A stretch of DNA of 64,000 nucleotides. Origin: Marinitoga aeolica (GTDB taxonomy: Bacteria; Thermotogota; Thermotogae; Petrotogales; Petrotogaceae). Positions 1 through 8,311 of the stretch are shown here, in pieces. Positions within the stretch are counted from its first letter, which is position 1. Every line of letters starts with the position of its first letter. Position numbers and translations under genes: made by a program. The notes beneath the pieces are model-generated. The model was not told the origin of the DNA. It searched no databases and worked only from the letters and a program-made list of their open reading frames with translations. The DNA lies in the NCBI RefSeq assembly GCF_029910535.1, contig NZ_CP069362.1, positions 744,001-808,000 on the forward strand, in the 5' to 3' direction.

Positions 1-931
1 TTCTCTTTTGAATAATGGAGACCCTAATATTGAATTATTTAATGAGTTATACCAGGAAATGGCTAAAATATCCGATGTTCTTCATACAGATAATGCAAAT
101 CCTGCTTATATTGTAAAACATAAAAATAAGATTAAAAAATTATTGGAAATTATTGTTAAATATAATACAGCAGGCGATATTCTATCTTTTGGCGTTGAAT
201 CCTTTGATAAAAATGTTACTTTAAAGAATAAAATTGATATTTTACCAGAAGATTCTTTGGAAGCAATTAGAATAGTTAACGAAATTGGAAGTATCAGAGA
301 TAAGAACGGTATTCCAAAATTACTACCAGGTATAAATTTATTATATGGTCTAATTGGTGAAACTAAAGAAACTTTTGAAATAAACAAAGAATATCTAGAA
401 AAAATTATGGATGAAAATTTATTGGTAAGAAGAATAAATGTTCGTCAGGTCATGGCTTTTCCTGGAACTTTATTATATAATATTAAACCAAAACAACATA
501 AAAAAGATTTCATTAAATTTAAGGAATATATGGAACAATATAATCATGAAATGATAAAAAAAGTCTTTCCTATTGGAACTATATTAAGAAATCTAATTAT
601 AGAAGAAGTAAAAGGAAATATATCTTTCGGAAGACAATTGGGTACGTATCCTATAAAAACCGGAATTATTGGAAAATATAATTTATTGGACAAAATAGAT
701 GGTGTTGTAGTTGATCATGGTTCTCGCTCTATTACAGCTCTAAAATATCCTTTTGATATTAATAAAGCTACAGTTGACGAACTAATATCCATTAATGGAA
801 TAGGGAAAAAAACGGCAGAATCAATTATATTAAAAAGACCTATTAATGATTTAAATGATTTGGATATTACTGAAGAAGCAAAAAAGTCTCTATATATCAT
901 TAAAGGGGGAATGTTTTATGGGAAAGATTAG
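1..931 (+). CDS. Radical SAM protein with C-terminal helix-hairpin-helix (5'-truncated)
   Basis: The frame is open to the left edge, so this is the C-terminal ~310 residues of a longer protein; the TTG at 8 is probably an internal Leu codon. The visible part shows the late radical SAM barrel (FGVESFD near the start, then GINLLYGLIGETKETF), a segment FGRQLGTYPIKTGI that could be a TRAM-like beta domain, and a ComEA-like helix-hairpin-helix DINKATVDELISINGIGKKT near the C-terminus. This order matches the COG1031 group (radical SAM enzyme with C-terminal HhH), whose substrate is unknown to me. The CxxxCxxC cluster motif would lie outside the window. It overlaps the next gene by 14 bp, so the two are probably cotranscribed. 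Confidence 0.75.
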   Translation, partial: SLLNNGDPNIELFNELYQEMAKISDVLHTDNANPAYIVKHKNKIKKLLEIIVKYNTAGDILSFGVESFDKNVTLKNKIDILPEDSLEAIRIVNEIGSIRDKNGIPKLLPGINLLYGLIGETKETFEINKEYLEKIMDENLLVRRINVRQVMAFPGTLLYNIKPKQHKKDFIKFKEYMEQYNHEMIKKVFPIGTILRNLIIEEVKGNISFGRQLGTYPIKTGIIGKYNLLDKIDGVVVDHGSRSITALKYPFDINKATVDELISINGIGKKTAESIILKRPINDLNDLDITEEAKKSLYIIKGGMFYGKD

Positions 932-1175
932 AGTATTAGGTATTTATATTCATGACAGAAAAAAAGAAGCAGGTGAGGTACAAAGATTATTAACAGGATT
1001 TGGGTGCATTATAAAAACAAGACTTGGTTTACATGATGCATTTGACGATGATTGCAGCGATAGAGGATTAATTCTTTTAGAATTAGCAGGAGATCAAAAT
1101 TTATGGAATGATTTAGAAGAAAAATTATCAAAAGTCGAGGGAATTACTGTAAAAAATATGGATTTTGATTTTTAA
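918..1175 (+). CDS. TM1266-like iron-only hydrogenase system regulator
   Basis: An 85-residue protein beginning MGKIRVLGIYIHDRKKEAGEV, with the compact alternating strand/helix pattern of the small ACT-like TM1266 family (iron-only hydrogenase system regulator). Family members are usually encoded near [FeFe]-hydrogenase maturation genes; the exact mechanism is not established as far as I know. The start is set by AAGGGGGA at 904-910, seven bases before ATG 918. An in-frame upstream extension to 855 has no ribosome site and only overlaps the radical SAM gene. The 14-bp overlap implies coupling to that gene. No HydE, HydF or HydG gene is visible in the window. Confidence 0.75.
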   Translation: MGKIRVLGIYIHDRKKEAGEVQRLLTGFGCIIKTRLGLHDAFDDDCSDRGLILLELAGDQNLWNDLEEKLSKVEGITVKNMDFDF

Positions 1176-1198
1176 AAGGGGCTTAATGCCCCTTTATT
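1174..1198. terminator. Bidirectional terminator
   Basis: Stem AAAGGGGC / GCCCCTTT with loop TTAAT and flanking A/T runs. It ends the hydrogenase-regulator transcript on + and codA on -. The codA stop codon (1194-1196) lies inside the stem. Confidence 0.85.
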
Positions 1199-2462
1199 CA
1201 AAAATCCCAGAAACTCTAAAGTCTATTTCCTCATTATCTACATATGTCTTCGATGGTATTGTCTTAGCAACTACTTTTCCATTTTTAATTACATATATAG
1301 CTTCACTTCTTAATCTAATTGCTTCAATATCACTTGGTGCATTTAAAATTATTAAATCCGCCTTTTTTCCTTCTTCTATTCCATAATCTTTCAAATTCAT
1401 TAATTTAGCAGAATTGCAGGTTATAGCTTTGTAAATTTGCTTTATTTCTTCATAACCTGTCATATGACCTATATTAAGCCCCATAAAAGCTACCTGGAGC
1501 ATACTATATCTTCCTAAAGGATACCATGGATCCATTACTGAATCATGCCCTAACCCTACATTAATCCCATAATTTAATAGTTCTTTCACTCTTGTCATCC
1601 CTCTTCTGATTGGATAATTATCGAATCTTCCTCCAAGAGCTATATTATCTAAAGGATTAGCAATAACATTTAATTGTGCTTTTTTAAAAACTCCCATTAA
1701 TTTATTCGCATATGCGTTGTTATATGAATGCATTGCGGTTATATGACTTGCTGTTACTCTTCCTTGATAACTTTCTTTAATTGTTTTAGAGGCTAAATAT
1801 TCAACAAATCTTGACTGTTCATCATCTATTTCATCAATATGAACGTCAATATCTTTATCATACTTTTTGGCTAAATTCATTATTATATCTATGCTTTCTA
1901 TTCCATCATTTCTAGAAAATTCATAATGTGGTATTCCACCAACCACATCTGCACCTAATTTCAAAGACTCTTCCATTAAATATTCTCCGTTCGGAAAACT
2001 AACTATGCCTTCTTGTGGAAAGGAAACTATTTGTAAATCAACTAAATCTTTTACTTCTTCTTTTACATCAATCATAGCTTTTAAAGCAACTAACTCCGGA
2101 TCACATACATCAACATGCGTTCGTATTTTTAATGTTCCTTGAGCTACTGCCCATTTTATTGCCTCTTTTGCTCTTTTCTTTACATCATCATATGTTAATT
2201 TCTTCTTTCTTTCAGACCAAATGCTTATACCTTCCCATAATGTACCAGACATATTATAATTTGGATCTCCTACAGTAAGAATAGCATCTAAATGCACATG
2301 AGGATCGACAAAAGGTGGGGAAACTAAATTTCCTTCTGCATTTATTTCTTCTTTACAATTGTTAGTAATTTTTCCAATTTTTTCTATTTTCCCATCTTTT
2401 ATACCAATATCAACAAATTTATCGTGATTTAATAATTTTGCATTTCTAATAATAATGTCCAT
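1194..2462 (-). CDS. codA: Cytosine deaminase
   Basis: Amidohydrolase-superfamily cytosine deaminase of 422 residues, close to the usual CodA length. It should convert cytosine to uracil and ammonia in the cytoplasm for pyrimidine salvage. Visible marks are the metal-binding HVH at residues 55-57, the CodA-type stretch NMSGTLWEGI just after it, DVHIDEIDD near residue 210, ASHITAMHS near 240 and GLGHDSVMDPW near 305 carrying the last metal/catalytic Asp. The final residues fold back into the small amidohydrolase beta domain. The start ATG shares one base with the codB stop (TAATG), so the genes are translationally coupled. Confidence 0.92.
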   Translation of the reverse strand: MDIIIRNAKLLNHDKFVDIGIKDGKIEKIGKITNNCKEEINAEGNLVSPPFVDPHVHLDAILTVGDPNYNMSGTLWEGISIWSERKKKLTYDDVKKRAKEAIKWAVAQGTLKIRTHVDVCDPELVALKAMIDVKEEVKDLVDLQIVSFPQEGIVSFPNGEYLMEESLKLGADVVGGIPHYEFSRNDGIESIDIIMNLAKKYDKDIDVHIDEIDDEQSRFVEYLASKTIKESYQGRVTASHITAMHSYNNAYANKLMGVFKKAQLNVIANPLDNIALGGRFDNYPIRRGMTRVKELLNYGINVGLGHDSVMDPWYPLGRYSMLQVAFMGLNIGHMTGYEEIKQIYKAITCNSAKLMNLKDYGIEEGKKADLIILNAPSDIEAIRLRSEAIYVIKNGKVVAKTIPSKTYVDNEEIDFRVSGIFE

Positions 2463-3781
2463 TACTCCTCACCCTCTACTACATGATCATTATTTATTCT
2501 AAATAATTTAAAAAGTAAATCAAATATTACATAGAAAACAAAAGCTCCAATAATACCATTTAAAGGAGGAACCCCAGGACTATATTTAGCAATTAAAGCT
2601 CCAGCTACATATCCTAATATTCCAGCCCAATTGAACTTTTGAAATTTTATTTTTGTAATTTTAGGATATCTCATCTTATGTTTATAAAAGAAATCTGCCA
2701 TAATAACTCCACCGATTGGAGGAATAAATGTTCCTAACAAAACAAGCCATGGAATTAACCAATTATACATTCCTAGTATAGCAAGAATTGTTCCTATTGC
2801 TGCTCCTCCAACAGTAAAATATCTTCTTTTTTCAGTTCTAAAAAAATTACATCCAGCTACAGAAAAATTATAAATAGTATTATCTTGAGTAGTCCAAATA
2901 TTTAAAAACAACATTACAATTCCCCAAAATATAAGCCCTTGTTTTACTAAAACATTTACAATGTCTGGCTCTTGATAAACCAATCCACCATATGCCCCAG
3001 CAAAAATCATTAATCCATTACCAATAAAAAATGCTATAAGAGAACCAAAAATAGCTGAAAAAGCAGTTTTAGAAAACCTTGTCCAATTAGTTGACTGAGT
3101 TCCACCACTGACAAATGTTCCAAAAATTATAGTTATAGCTCCAGCTATTGTCATATTTTTTGTAGGTTCAATACCTAATATACCAGCTAACCCTCCAGCG
3201 TCTTTAGTAGCAATAGTCATGCTCCAAACTATCAATATAGTCATTAAAGGTACTGAAAATCTTGATAACCATTCCAATCCCCTATATCCAACATATGCAG
3301 TCCATGAAAATGCAAACCCAAAAACTATCATTAAAGGAATATTCCAACCTTGAGGTAAATTTAACAATTTTGTTAATAGTATTGCAATAGTAGCTGTTCC
3401 CCAAGCATACCAACCTATTTGTGTAAACCCTAAAACAAAATCTGGCCATTTGCTCCCCCAATCTCCAAAACTATATCTACCTAAAAGTACTGTGCTTAAT
3501 CCTGTTTTATATGCTATATATCCCAAAACAGCTACATAAGCTCCTAATAAAAAATTACCCAGTGTTATTAATAATATTAAATCTGGCCAAAATTTAAAAG
3601 ATACTCCCAAATTTCCACCTGCCCACATTGTGGCAGTGAAAAAAGTAAACCCTAATAGCACTACAGAAATTGACCAAAAACCTTTTCTTTCACTTTCCGG
3701 AACCTCAACTAAAGGAAAATCTTCTGTTCCTTCAACAGAAATTTCTTTTTGACTTTTTTTCAAGATTTCTTCATTTTCCAT
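2462..3781 (-). CDS. codB: Cytosine permease, NCS1 family
   Basis: A 439-residue, very hydrophobic protein with about 12 predicted membrane helices and the nucleobase:cation symporter-1 (NCS1) pattern. Helix-1 region is GFTFFTATMWAGGNLG, with QIGWYAWGTATIAILL and QSTNWTRFSKTA further on. It should import cytosine for the coupled codA product. The order codB-codA with 1-bp overlap matches the classical codBA operon. The ribosome site is a G-rich AGGGGGGG just upstream of ATG 3781. A TATAAT on the minus strand at 3826-3821 is the likely -10; I see no convincing -35 and no purine riboswitch in the leader. Confidence 0.9.
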   Translation of the reverse strand: MENEEILKKSQKEISVEGTEDFPLVEVPESERKGFWSISVVLLGFTFFTATMWAGGNLGVSFKFWPDLILLITLGNFLLGAYVAVLGYIAYKTGLSTVLLGRYSFGDWGSKWPDFVLGFTQIGWYAWGTATIAILLTKLLNLPQGWNIPLMIVFGFAFSWTAYVGYRGLEWLSRFSVPLMTILIVWSMTIATKDAGGLAGILGIEPTKNMTIAGAITIIFGTFVSGGTQSTNWTRFSKTAFSAIFGSLIAFFIGNGLMIFAGAYGGLVYQEPDIVNVLVKQGLIFWGIVMLFLNIWTTQDNTIYNFSVAGCNFFRTEKRRYFTVGGAAIGTILAILGMYNWLIPWLVLLGTFIPPIGGVIMADFFYKHKMRYPKITKIKFQKFNWAGILGYVAGALIAKYSPGVPPLNGIIGAFVFYVIFDLLFKLFRINNDHVVEGEE

Positions 3782-3924
3782 AATACCCCCCCTAACGTTA
3801 AATTTAGTCGAATATGTTACATTATAATTTAAATTAATTTAATAGATTCTATTTATTAACTTAAACTTAATATTGAGTATATATATTTATTTTTACTTTT
3901 TTGTTTCTATATAGTTACAAAAAT

Positions 3925-3959
3925 AATAAGGCAACCTAATTAAATCTGGTTGCCTTATT
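3925..3959 (-). terminator. Rho-independent terminator after M32 carboxypeptidase
   Basis: Perfect 12-bp stem AATAAGGCAACC / GGTTGCCTTATT. Reading on the minus strand it is followed by a T-rich run, so it ends the LacI-carboxypeptidase transcript before the codB promoter. Confidence 0.85.
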
Positions 3960-3970
3960 ACTGTTTTTTT

Positions 3971-5452
3971 TTATAATTCATATACTTTATTAAATTTATT
4001 TTCTATATATTCCATAAAATATTTTGGATTTAATAATTCTCCAGTTACCATTTTCACCAATTCTCCTGGCTCATACATTTTTCCTTTCGAATGAATTTTT
4101 TCTCTTAACCAATTTAATGCAGGTTCAAAATCACCTTTTTTTATTTTGTCATCTAATTCAGGAATATCTTCTCTCATTTTTTTATAAAATTGTGCCGAAT
4201 AAAGATTACCTAACATATATGATGGAAAATATCCAAAAGATCCATGGGCCCAATGAACATCTTGTAGAACCCCTTCACTATCTTTTCCTGGAACTATACC
4301 TAAATAATCTTTCATTTTTTCATTCCAAACTTCTGGTAAATCTTCAACTTTTATTCTGTCATTAATTAATGCTTCTTCAATTTCAAATCTAAGCATAATA
4401 TGTAAATTATATGTGACTTCATCAGCTTCTGTTCTTATAAAACTTCTTTCTACGAAATTTACTGCTTTAAAAATTTCTTCAGGTGTATAGTCTTTAAATT
4501 CTGGAAATACTTCAACTAAATCATTGTAAAAATATTCCCAGAATTCTAAACTTCTTCCAATTATATTTTCCCAAAATCTTGATTGACTTTCATGAATGGC
4601 CATTGAGGCCCCATCACCTATTGGTAATCCAGAAAATTCTTCTGGAATTCCCTGTTCATATAATGCATGGCCACCTTCATGAATCGTACTATACAATGAA
4701 TCATTTAAGTCATTTTCATTATATCTTGTGGTAATTCTAACATCATTTGCGCCAATTGTGGTTGTAAAAGGATGCATAGCTACATCCATTCTTCCAGCAT
4801 CAAAATCATATTTCATTAATTTTAATGCTCTTAACGATAATTCTTTTTGCTTTTCAATAGGAAAATATCTTTTCATAATAGAATTATCCGGTTTTTTACC
4901 TTCATCTAATTTATTCAAATATTGAATCAAAAATTTTCTCAATGGTTCTATTACTTTTTTTAATTCTGATGTTTTTAATCCTGGTTCATATAAATCCAAT
5001 AAAGCGTCATATCTATTTTCATCATATCCAAGATAATCTGCCATTTTTTTTGTTAATTCAACAACTTTTTCTAAATGTGGTTGAAATATGGAAAAATCAT
5101 TTTTTATTTTTGCTTCTTCCCATGCAGCTTGTGCTTTAGATGCTGAAATATTTATTTCTTTAAACAAATCTGGTGGAATTTTTTTAAATTTCTCATATTC
5201 TTTTTTCCCTACTCTTACTATCGCCTTATCAATTTCATTTAAACTTTCTTCTTCTGACTTCATCAATAATTCTCCAATTTCATCAGAAACAGCCATTTCA
5301 AAAGCTTTTCCAGAGATTTCACCTATAACTTCTGCTCTCTTTTCTGCTGCTTTTTTAGGCATATGTGTTTCAAAATCCCACTCTAATAAAGCTGCCGCTG
5401 TACCATATTTTGAAATTAAAAAATACTTTTCTTTTAACTTTTCAATATACAT
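3971..5452 (-). CDS. M32 family metallocarboxypeptidase (Taq type)
   Basis: A 493-residue cytoplasmic zinc carboxypeptidase; the length is typical of the M32/Taq family. The zinc motif HEGGH starts at residue 258 inside IHEGGHALYEQG, and the family HESQSRFWEN follows about 30 residues later. Other family segments are the N-terminal LLEWDFETHMP, PFTTTIGANDVRITTRY ahead of the zinc site and VHWAHGSFGYFPSYMLGN near the C-terminus. It should release C-terminal amino acids from peptides, fitting a peptide-fermenting anaerobe. It lies 12 bp downstream of a LacI-type regulator in the same orientation, so that regulator may control it. Confidence 0.9.
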   Translation of the reverse strand: MYIEKLKEKYFLISKYGTAAALLEWDFETHMPKKAAEKRAEVIGEISGKAFEMAVSDEIGELLMKSEEESLNEIDKAIVRVGKKEYEKFKKIPPDLFKEINISASKAQAAWEEAKIKNDFSIFQPHLEKVVELTKKMADYLGYDENRYDALLDLYEPGLKTSELKKVIEPLRKFLIQYLNKLDEGKKPDNSIMKRYFPIEKQKELSLRALKLMKYDFDAGRMDVAMHPFTTTIGANDVRITTRYNENDLNDSLYSTIHEGGHALYEQGIPEEFSGLPIGDGASMAIHESQSRFWENIIGRSLEFWEYFYNDLVEVFPEFKDYTPEEIFKAVNFVERSFIRTEADEVTYNLHIMLRFEIEEALINDRIKVEDLPEVWNEKMKDYLGIVPGKDSEGVLQDVHWAHGSFGYFPSYMLGNLYSAQFYKKMREDIPELDDKIKKGDFEPALNWLREKIHSKGKMYEPGELVKMVTGELLNPKYFMEYIENKFNKVYEL

Positions 5453-5464
5453 TAATTTACCCCC

Positions 5465-6457
5465 TTACGCTGATTGCCTAATCACTAATTTTGGTTCAAT
5501 GAATTTTCTTACTTTTACATCATCCTTCATTAATTTAATTATATTTTTGATGCCAATTTTTGCCAGCTTATCTAGCGGTTGTTCAATTGTAGTCAAACGT
5601 GGTTTAAAATATGTTCCTATTTGAATGTTATCAAATCCTATTACTGATACGTCCTCAGGAATATTTAAAGACATTTCTTCAAGTGCTTCTATAGCACCTA
5701 AAGCCATTAAATCCGTTTGTGCAAATATTGCGTCAAGTTCTTTTAATAGCTTATAGTTCTTTTTTATTGCCTTTTTCGCAGATTCAAAAGTAACATCTAT
5801 ATCCAATATATATTCTTCTCCAATACCGGCTTCTTTTAATGCTTTCCTATATCCCTCTGTTCTTTCTTTAAATTCATAATTAATACTAAGACCCGATAAA
5901 GTTAAAATTTTTCTATGTCCTTTTTCAATTAAATATTTAGTTGCTAAATACCCTCCTTTCTTCTGATTTGTTCTGACATAATTTATTTTTGAAGTATTCA
6001 TAAAATTTTCTGGTATGTAATGTAAAAATATATATGGAAAATTTTTCTCTAAAATAAACTCAACATCTTCTTTTGAAATAAATGGATTCATCAACAATAA
6101 ACCATCAACGCTTCTACTTTGTATCATTTTTCTAATATATTTTTTTTCTATTTCATATTCAATTCTTACATGATATCCTTCCATTTGAGCTTCTCTGATT
6201 AATTTTCCCAATAAATTTGCAAAAAATATTTCTCCCCTCATATCATCAAAAAATTGAGGAATTATTACACCAATAGTATTTGTTTTTTTTCTATTTAGAT
6301 TTCTCGCTGCTTCATTAAATTCAAAACCCAAATCTTCAGCAATTTTTTTTATTTTTTCTTTAGTTTTTTTAGAAATGTTTGGATAATCATTTAAACTTCT
6401 AGAAACTGTTGATGGGCTAACTCCTGCTATTTTAGCAATATCCTTTATTGTAACCAT
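5465..6457 (-). CDS. LacI/GalR family transcriptional regulator
   Basis: A 331-residue repressor. The N-terminal helix-turn-helix is MVTIKDIAKIAGVSPSTVSR, followed by the hinge-helix region FNEAARNLNRKKTNTIGVIIP, then a periplasmic-binding-protein-like effector domain ending near ISVIGFDNIQIG and RLTTIEQPL, all standard for the family. I start it at ATG 6457: AGAGGTGG lies eight bases upstream, whereas the longer GTG start at 6469 sits inside that ribosome site. The effector cannot be read from sequence. It is transcribed away from glmM and into the M32 peptidase gene. An AAAC-G-GTTT half-palindrome in the upstream gap could be an operator, but this is weak. Confidence 0.88.
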   Translation of the reverse strand: MVTIKDIAKIAGVSPSTVSRSLNDYPNISKKTKEKIKKIAEDLGFEFNEAARNLNRKKTNTIGVIIPQFFDDMRGEIFFANLLGKLIREAQMEGYHVRIEYEIEKKYIRKMIQSRSVDGLLLMNPFISKEDVEFILEKNFPYIFLHYIPENFMNTSKINYVRTNQKKGGYLATKYLIEKGHRKILTLSGLSINYEFKERTEGYRKALKEAGIGEEYILDIDVTFESAKKAIKKNYKLLKELDAIFAQTDLMALGAIEALEEMSLNIPEDVSVIGFDNIQIGTYFKPRLTTIEQPLDKLAKIGIKNIIKLMKDDVKVRKFIEPKLVIRQSA

Positions 6458-6469
6458 GTTATCAACCAC

Positions 6470-6553
6470 CTCTATACTTTTGCAAACGGTTTATTTATGA
6501 TATAATTAATAATACTACAACTTTTATTTTTTGTCAATTTACAATAGTCGGAG
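6470..6553. promoter_or_regulatory. Divergent lacI-type / glmM promoter region
   Basis: The 84-bp gap holds TATAAT at 6501-6506 reading toward glmM, with TTGCAA at 6480-6485 as a possible -35 (spacer 15). GGAGGTGG at 6550-6557 is the glmM ribosome site. AAACGGTTT at 6484-6492 is a possible but unproven LacI-family operator. Confidence 0.45.
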
Positions 6554-6562
6554 GTGGGTATT

Positions 6563-7879
6563 TTGAAAAGGTTATTTGGAACTGATGGTATTAGAGGATT
6601 GGTAAATGAAGAATTAACTGTGGATCTTGTATACAAAATAGGCAATGCTTTGGGAAGAATGTACAGTGGAAAATATAACAAACTATTAATTGCAAGAGAT
6701 ACAAGAAATTCTGGAGAAATGATGGAAGCTGCTTTAGCTTCTGGAGCTTTATCTGCAGGATTAAATGTTGAATTCTGTGGAGTAATTACAACTCCCGCAT
6801 TAGCTTATTTAACAAAAAGTGAAAAAACTTTAGGAGTTATGATTTCTGCTTCTCATAACCCTGCTAATTACAACGGAATAAAAGTCTTAGCTGAAGGGTT
6901 TAAAATATCTGATGATGATGAAATAGATATAGAAAATCTAATACTGGAAAAAGAACCAGAATATGTCCCATACGGAGAAATTGGAAAAATGGCATCTTCA
7001 CATTTAAAAGATAAATATATTGGATATATTGTTTCCGAATATGAATTAAATAATATCCCTTATAAAATAGCTGTCGATGTTGGTCATGGCTCAACAGGAG
7101 CTTTAATAGACAAAATATTTGGCGCATTTAATTTAAATTATGATGTATATTTCAACGAACCCGATGGTTTAAACATCAATGAAAAATGTGGGTCAACTCA
7201 TCCAGAAGTTTTAGCTAATATAATAAAAAATGATGGTTATGATTTAGGTATATTATTTGATGGAGATGGTGATAGATGTTTATTTATCGATAAAAATGGA
7301 AATTTAATTGATGGCGATAAATTAATGGCTATTAATGCATTAAAATTAAAAAAGAAAAACAGACTTAATAATAATCTTGTAATTGCTACTATTATGAGTA
7401 ATCTTGGATTAGAAAAATATCTTGAAAAAAATGGAATTCGGTTATGTAGAACCGCTGTAGGTGATAAATATGTTTTAGAAAAAATGCTATCTTCTGATGC
7501 TAGACTAGGCGGCGAACAATCTGGACATATTATTTTTCTAGATAAAGCAACCACTGGTGATGGAATAATTACAGGATTGGAAACTTTGGAAACTTTATTA
7601 TATTTCAAACAAGATATTAATAGTTTAACAAAGGAAATTCCTGAATATCCACAATTATTAAAAAATATTGCTGTAAAAAATAAAAAATCTGTTATGGAAA
7701 ATAAAAAATTGAAAAAAACTATCGAAGAATATTCCGCGCTTCCAAATTTTAGATTAGTTGTAAGACCTTCGGGAACAGAACATAAAATTAGGGTTATGGC
7801 AGAAGGCGAAGATAAAAAATTAGTCTATAATGTGGTTAATGAATTGTATGAAATGATTGAAGAAATAGACAGATATTAA
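6563..7879 (+). CDS. glmM: Phosphoglucosamine mutase
   Basis: A 438-residue alpha-D-phosphohexomutase that should convert glucosamine-6-phosphate to glucosamine-1-phosphate for UDP-GlcNAc, hence peptidoglycan and envelope glycans. It opens with MKRLFGTDGIRG, typical of GlmM. The phosphoserine loop ISASHNP puts the catalytic Ser at residue 97, the Mg loop DGDGDR begins at residue 233, the sugar-binding GGEQSGH follows, and the phosphate loop RPSGTEHKIRV is near the C-terminus. I choose TTG 6563 because GGAGGTGG ends five bases before it; the longer GTG start at 6554 lies inside that ribosome site. A terminator follows directly. Confidence 0.93.
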   Translation: MKRLFGTDGIRGLVNEELTVDLVYKIGNALGRMYSGKYNKLLIARDTRNSGEMMEAALASGALSAGLNVEFCGVITTPALAYLTKSEKTLGVMISASHNPANYNGIKVLAEGFKISDDDEIDIENLILEKEPEYVPYGEIGKMASSHLKDKYIGYIVSEYELNNIPYKIAVDVGHGSTGALIDKIFGAFNLNYDVYFNEPDGLNINEKCGSTHPEVLANIIKNDGYDLGILFDGDGDRCLFIDKNGNLIDGDKLMAINALKLKKKNRLNNNLVIATIMSNLGLEKYLEKNGIRLCRTAVGDKYVLEKMLSSDARLGGEQSGHIIFLDKATTGDGIITGLETLETLLYFKQDINSLTKEIPEYPQLLKNIAVKNKKSVMENKKLKKTIEEYSALPNFRLVVRPSGTEHKIRVMAEGEDKKLVYNVVNELYEMIEEIDRY

Positions 7880-7887
7880 TATTAAAC

Positions 7888-7914
7888 ACCAGTCGCTTTT
7901 AACGACTGGTTTTA
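7888..7914 (+). terminator. glmM terminator
   Basis: Stem ACCAGTCG / CGACTGGT with a short T-rich loop, followed by TTTAT. Confidence 0.8.
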
Positions 7915-7951
7915 TCTTAAATACTTAATTTTATTAAGCCATTAAGTAATT

Positions 7952-8311
7952 TTACTTATTTAATACTTTAATTATTGATTTTATAACTTTTTCAGAATCA
8001 AATGGTTTAACAATATAGTATGAAGCGCCTTTTTCCACCGCTTCCAAAACACGCATTTTATGCCCAAGAGCTGTTACCATAATAATTTTAGCTGAGGAAT
8101 CATATTTTAATATTTCTGTCAAAGCCTTTATTCCATCCATAATCGGCATAGAAATATCCATCGTTACTAAATCAGGATTTGTTTTTTTATACATTTCTAT
8201 TGCTTCTTTTCCATCTGAAGCTTCATATATCTCAAAATCCAAAGGCTCTAATATCAACTTTAATTGATTTCTGATAAATGGTGCATCATCTACTATAAGA
8301 ATTTTAGGCAT
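7952..8311 (-). CDS. Stand-alone CheY-like receiver
   Basis: A 119-residue receiver domain with no output domain. The acidic pair is D8-D9 (ILIVDDA), the phosphoacceptor is D52 (VTMDISMPIMDG), the switch Thr is T80 (MVTALG) and the invariant Lys is K102 (YIVKPF), so all catalytic residues are present. Its start overlaps the stop of the upstream kinase gene by one base, making that kinase its likely phosphodonor. With no DNA-binding domain it should act by protein contact, for example on motility or another kinase; the target is unknown. Confidence 0.9.
   Translation of the reverse strand: MPKILIVDDAPFIRNQLKLILEPLDFEIYEASDGKEAIEMYKKTNPDLVTMDISMPIMDGIKALTEILKYDSSAKIIMVTALGHKMRVLEAVEKGASYYIVKPFDSEKVIKSIIKVLNK

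Noticed and set aside
3782-3924. Possible purine riboswitch before codB
   Set aside because: No guanine/adenine aptamer core or paired stems could be found; the region is simple AT-rich DNA with a -10.
6484-6492. AAACGGTTT as LacI-family operator
   Set aside because: The dyad is short and odd-centred; without a second copy or conservation it is only a possibility, so it is not listed as a separate site.
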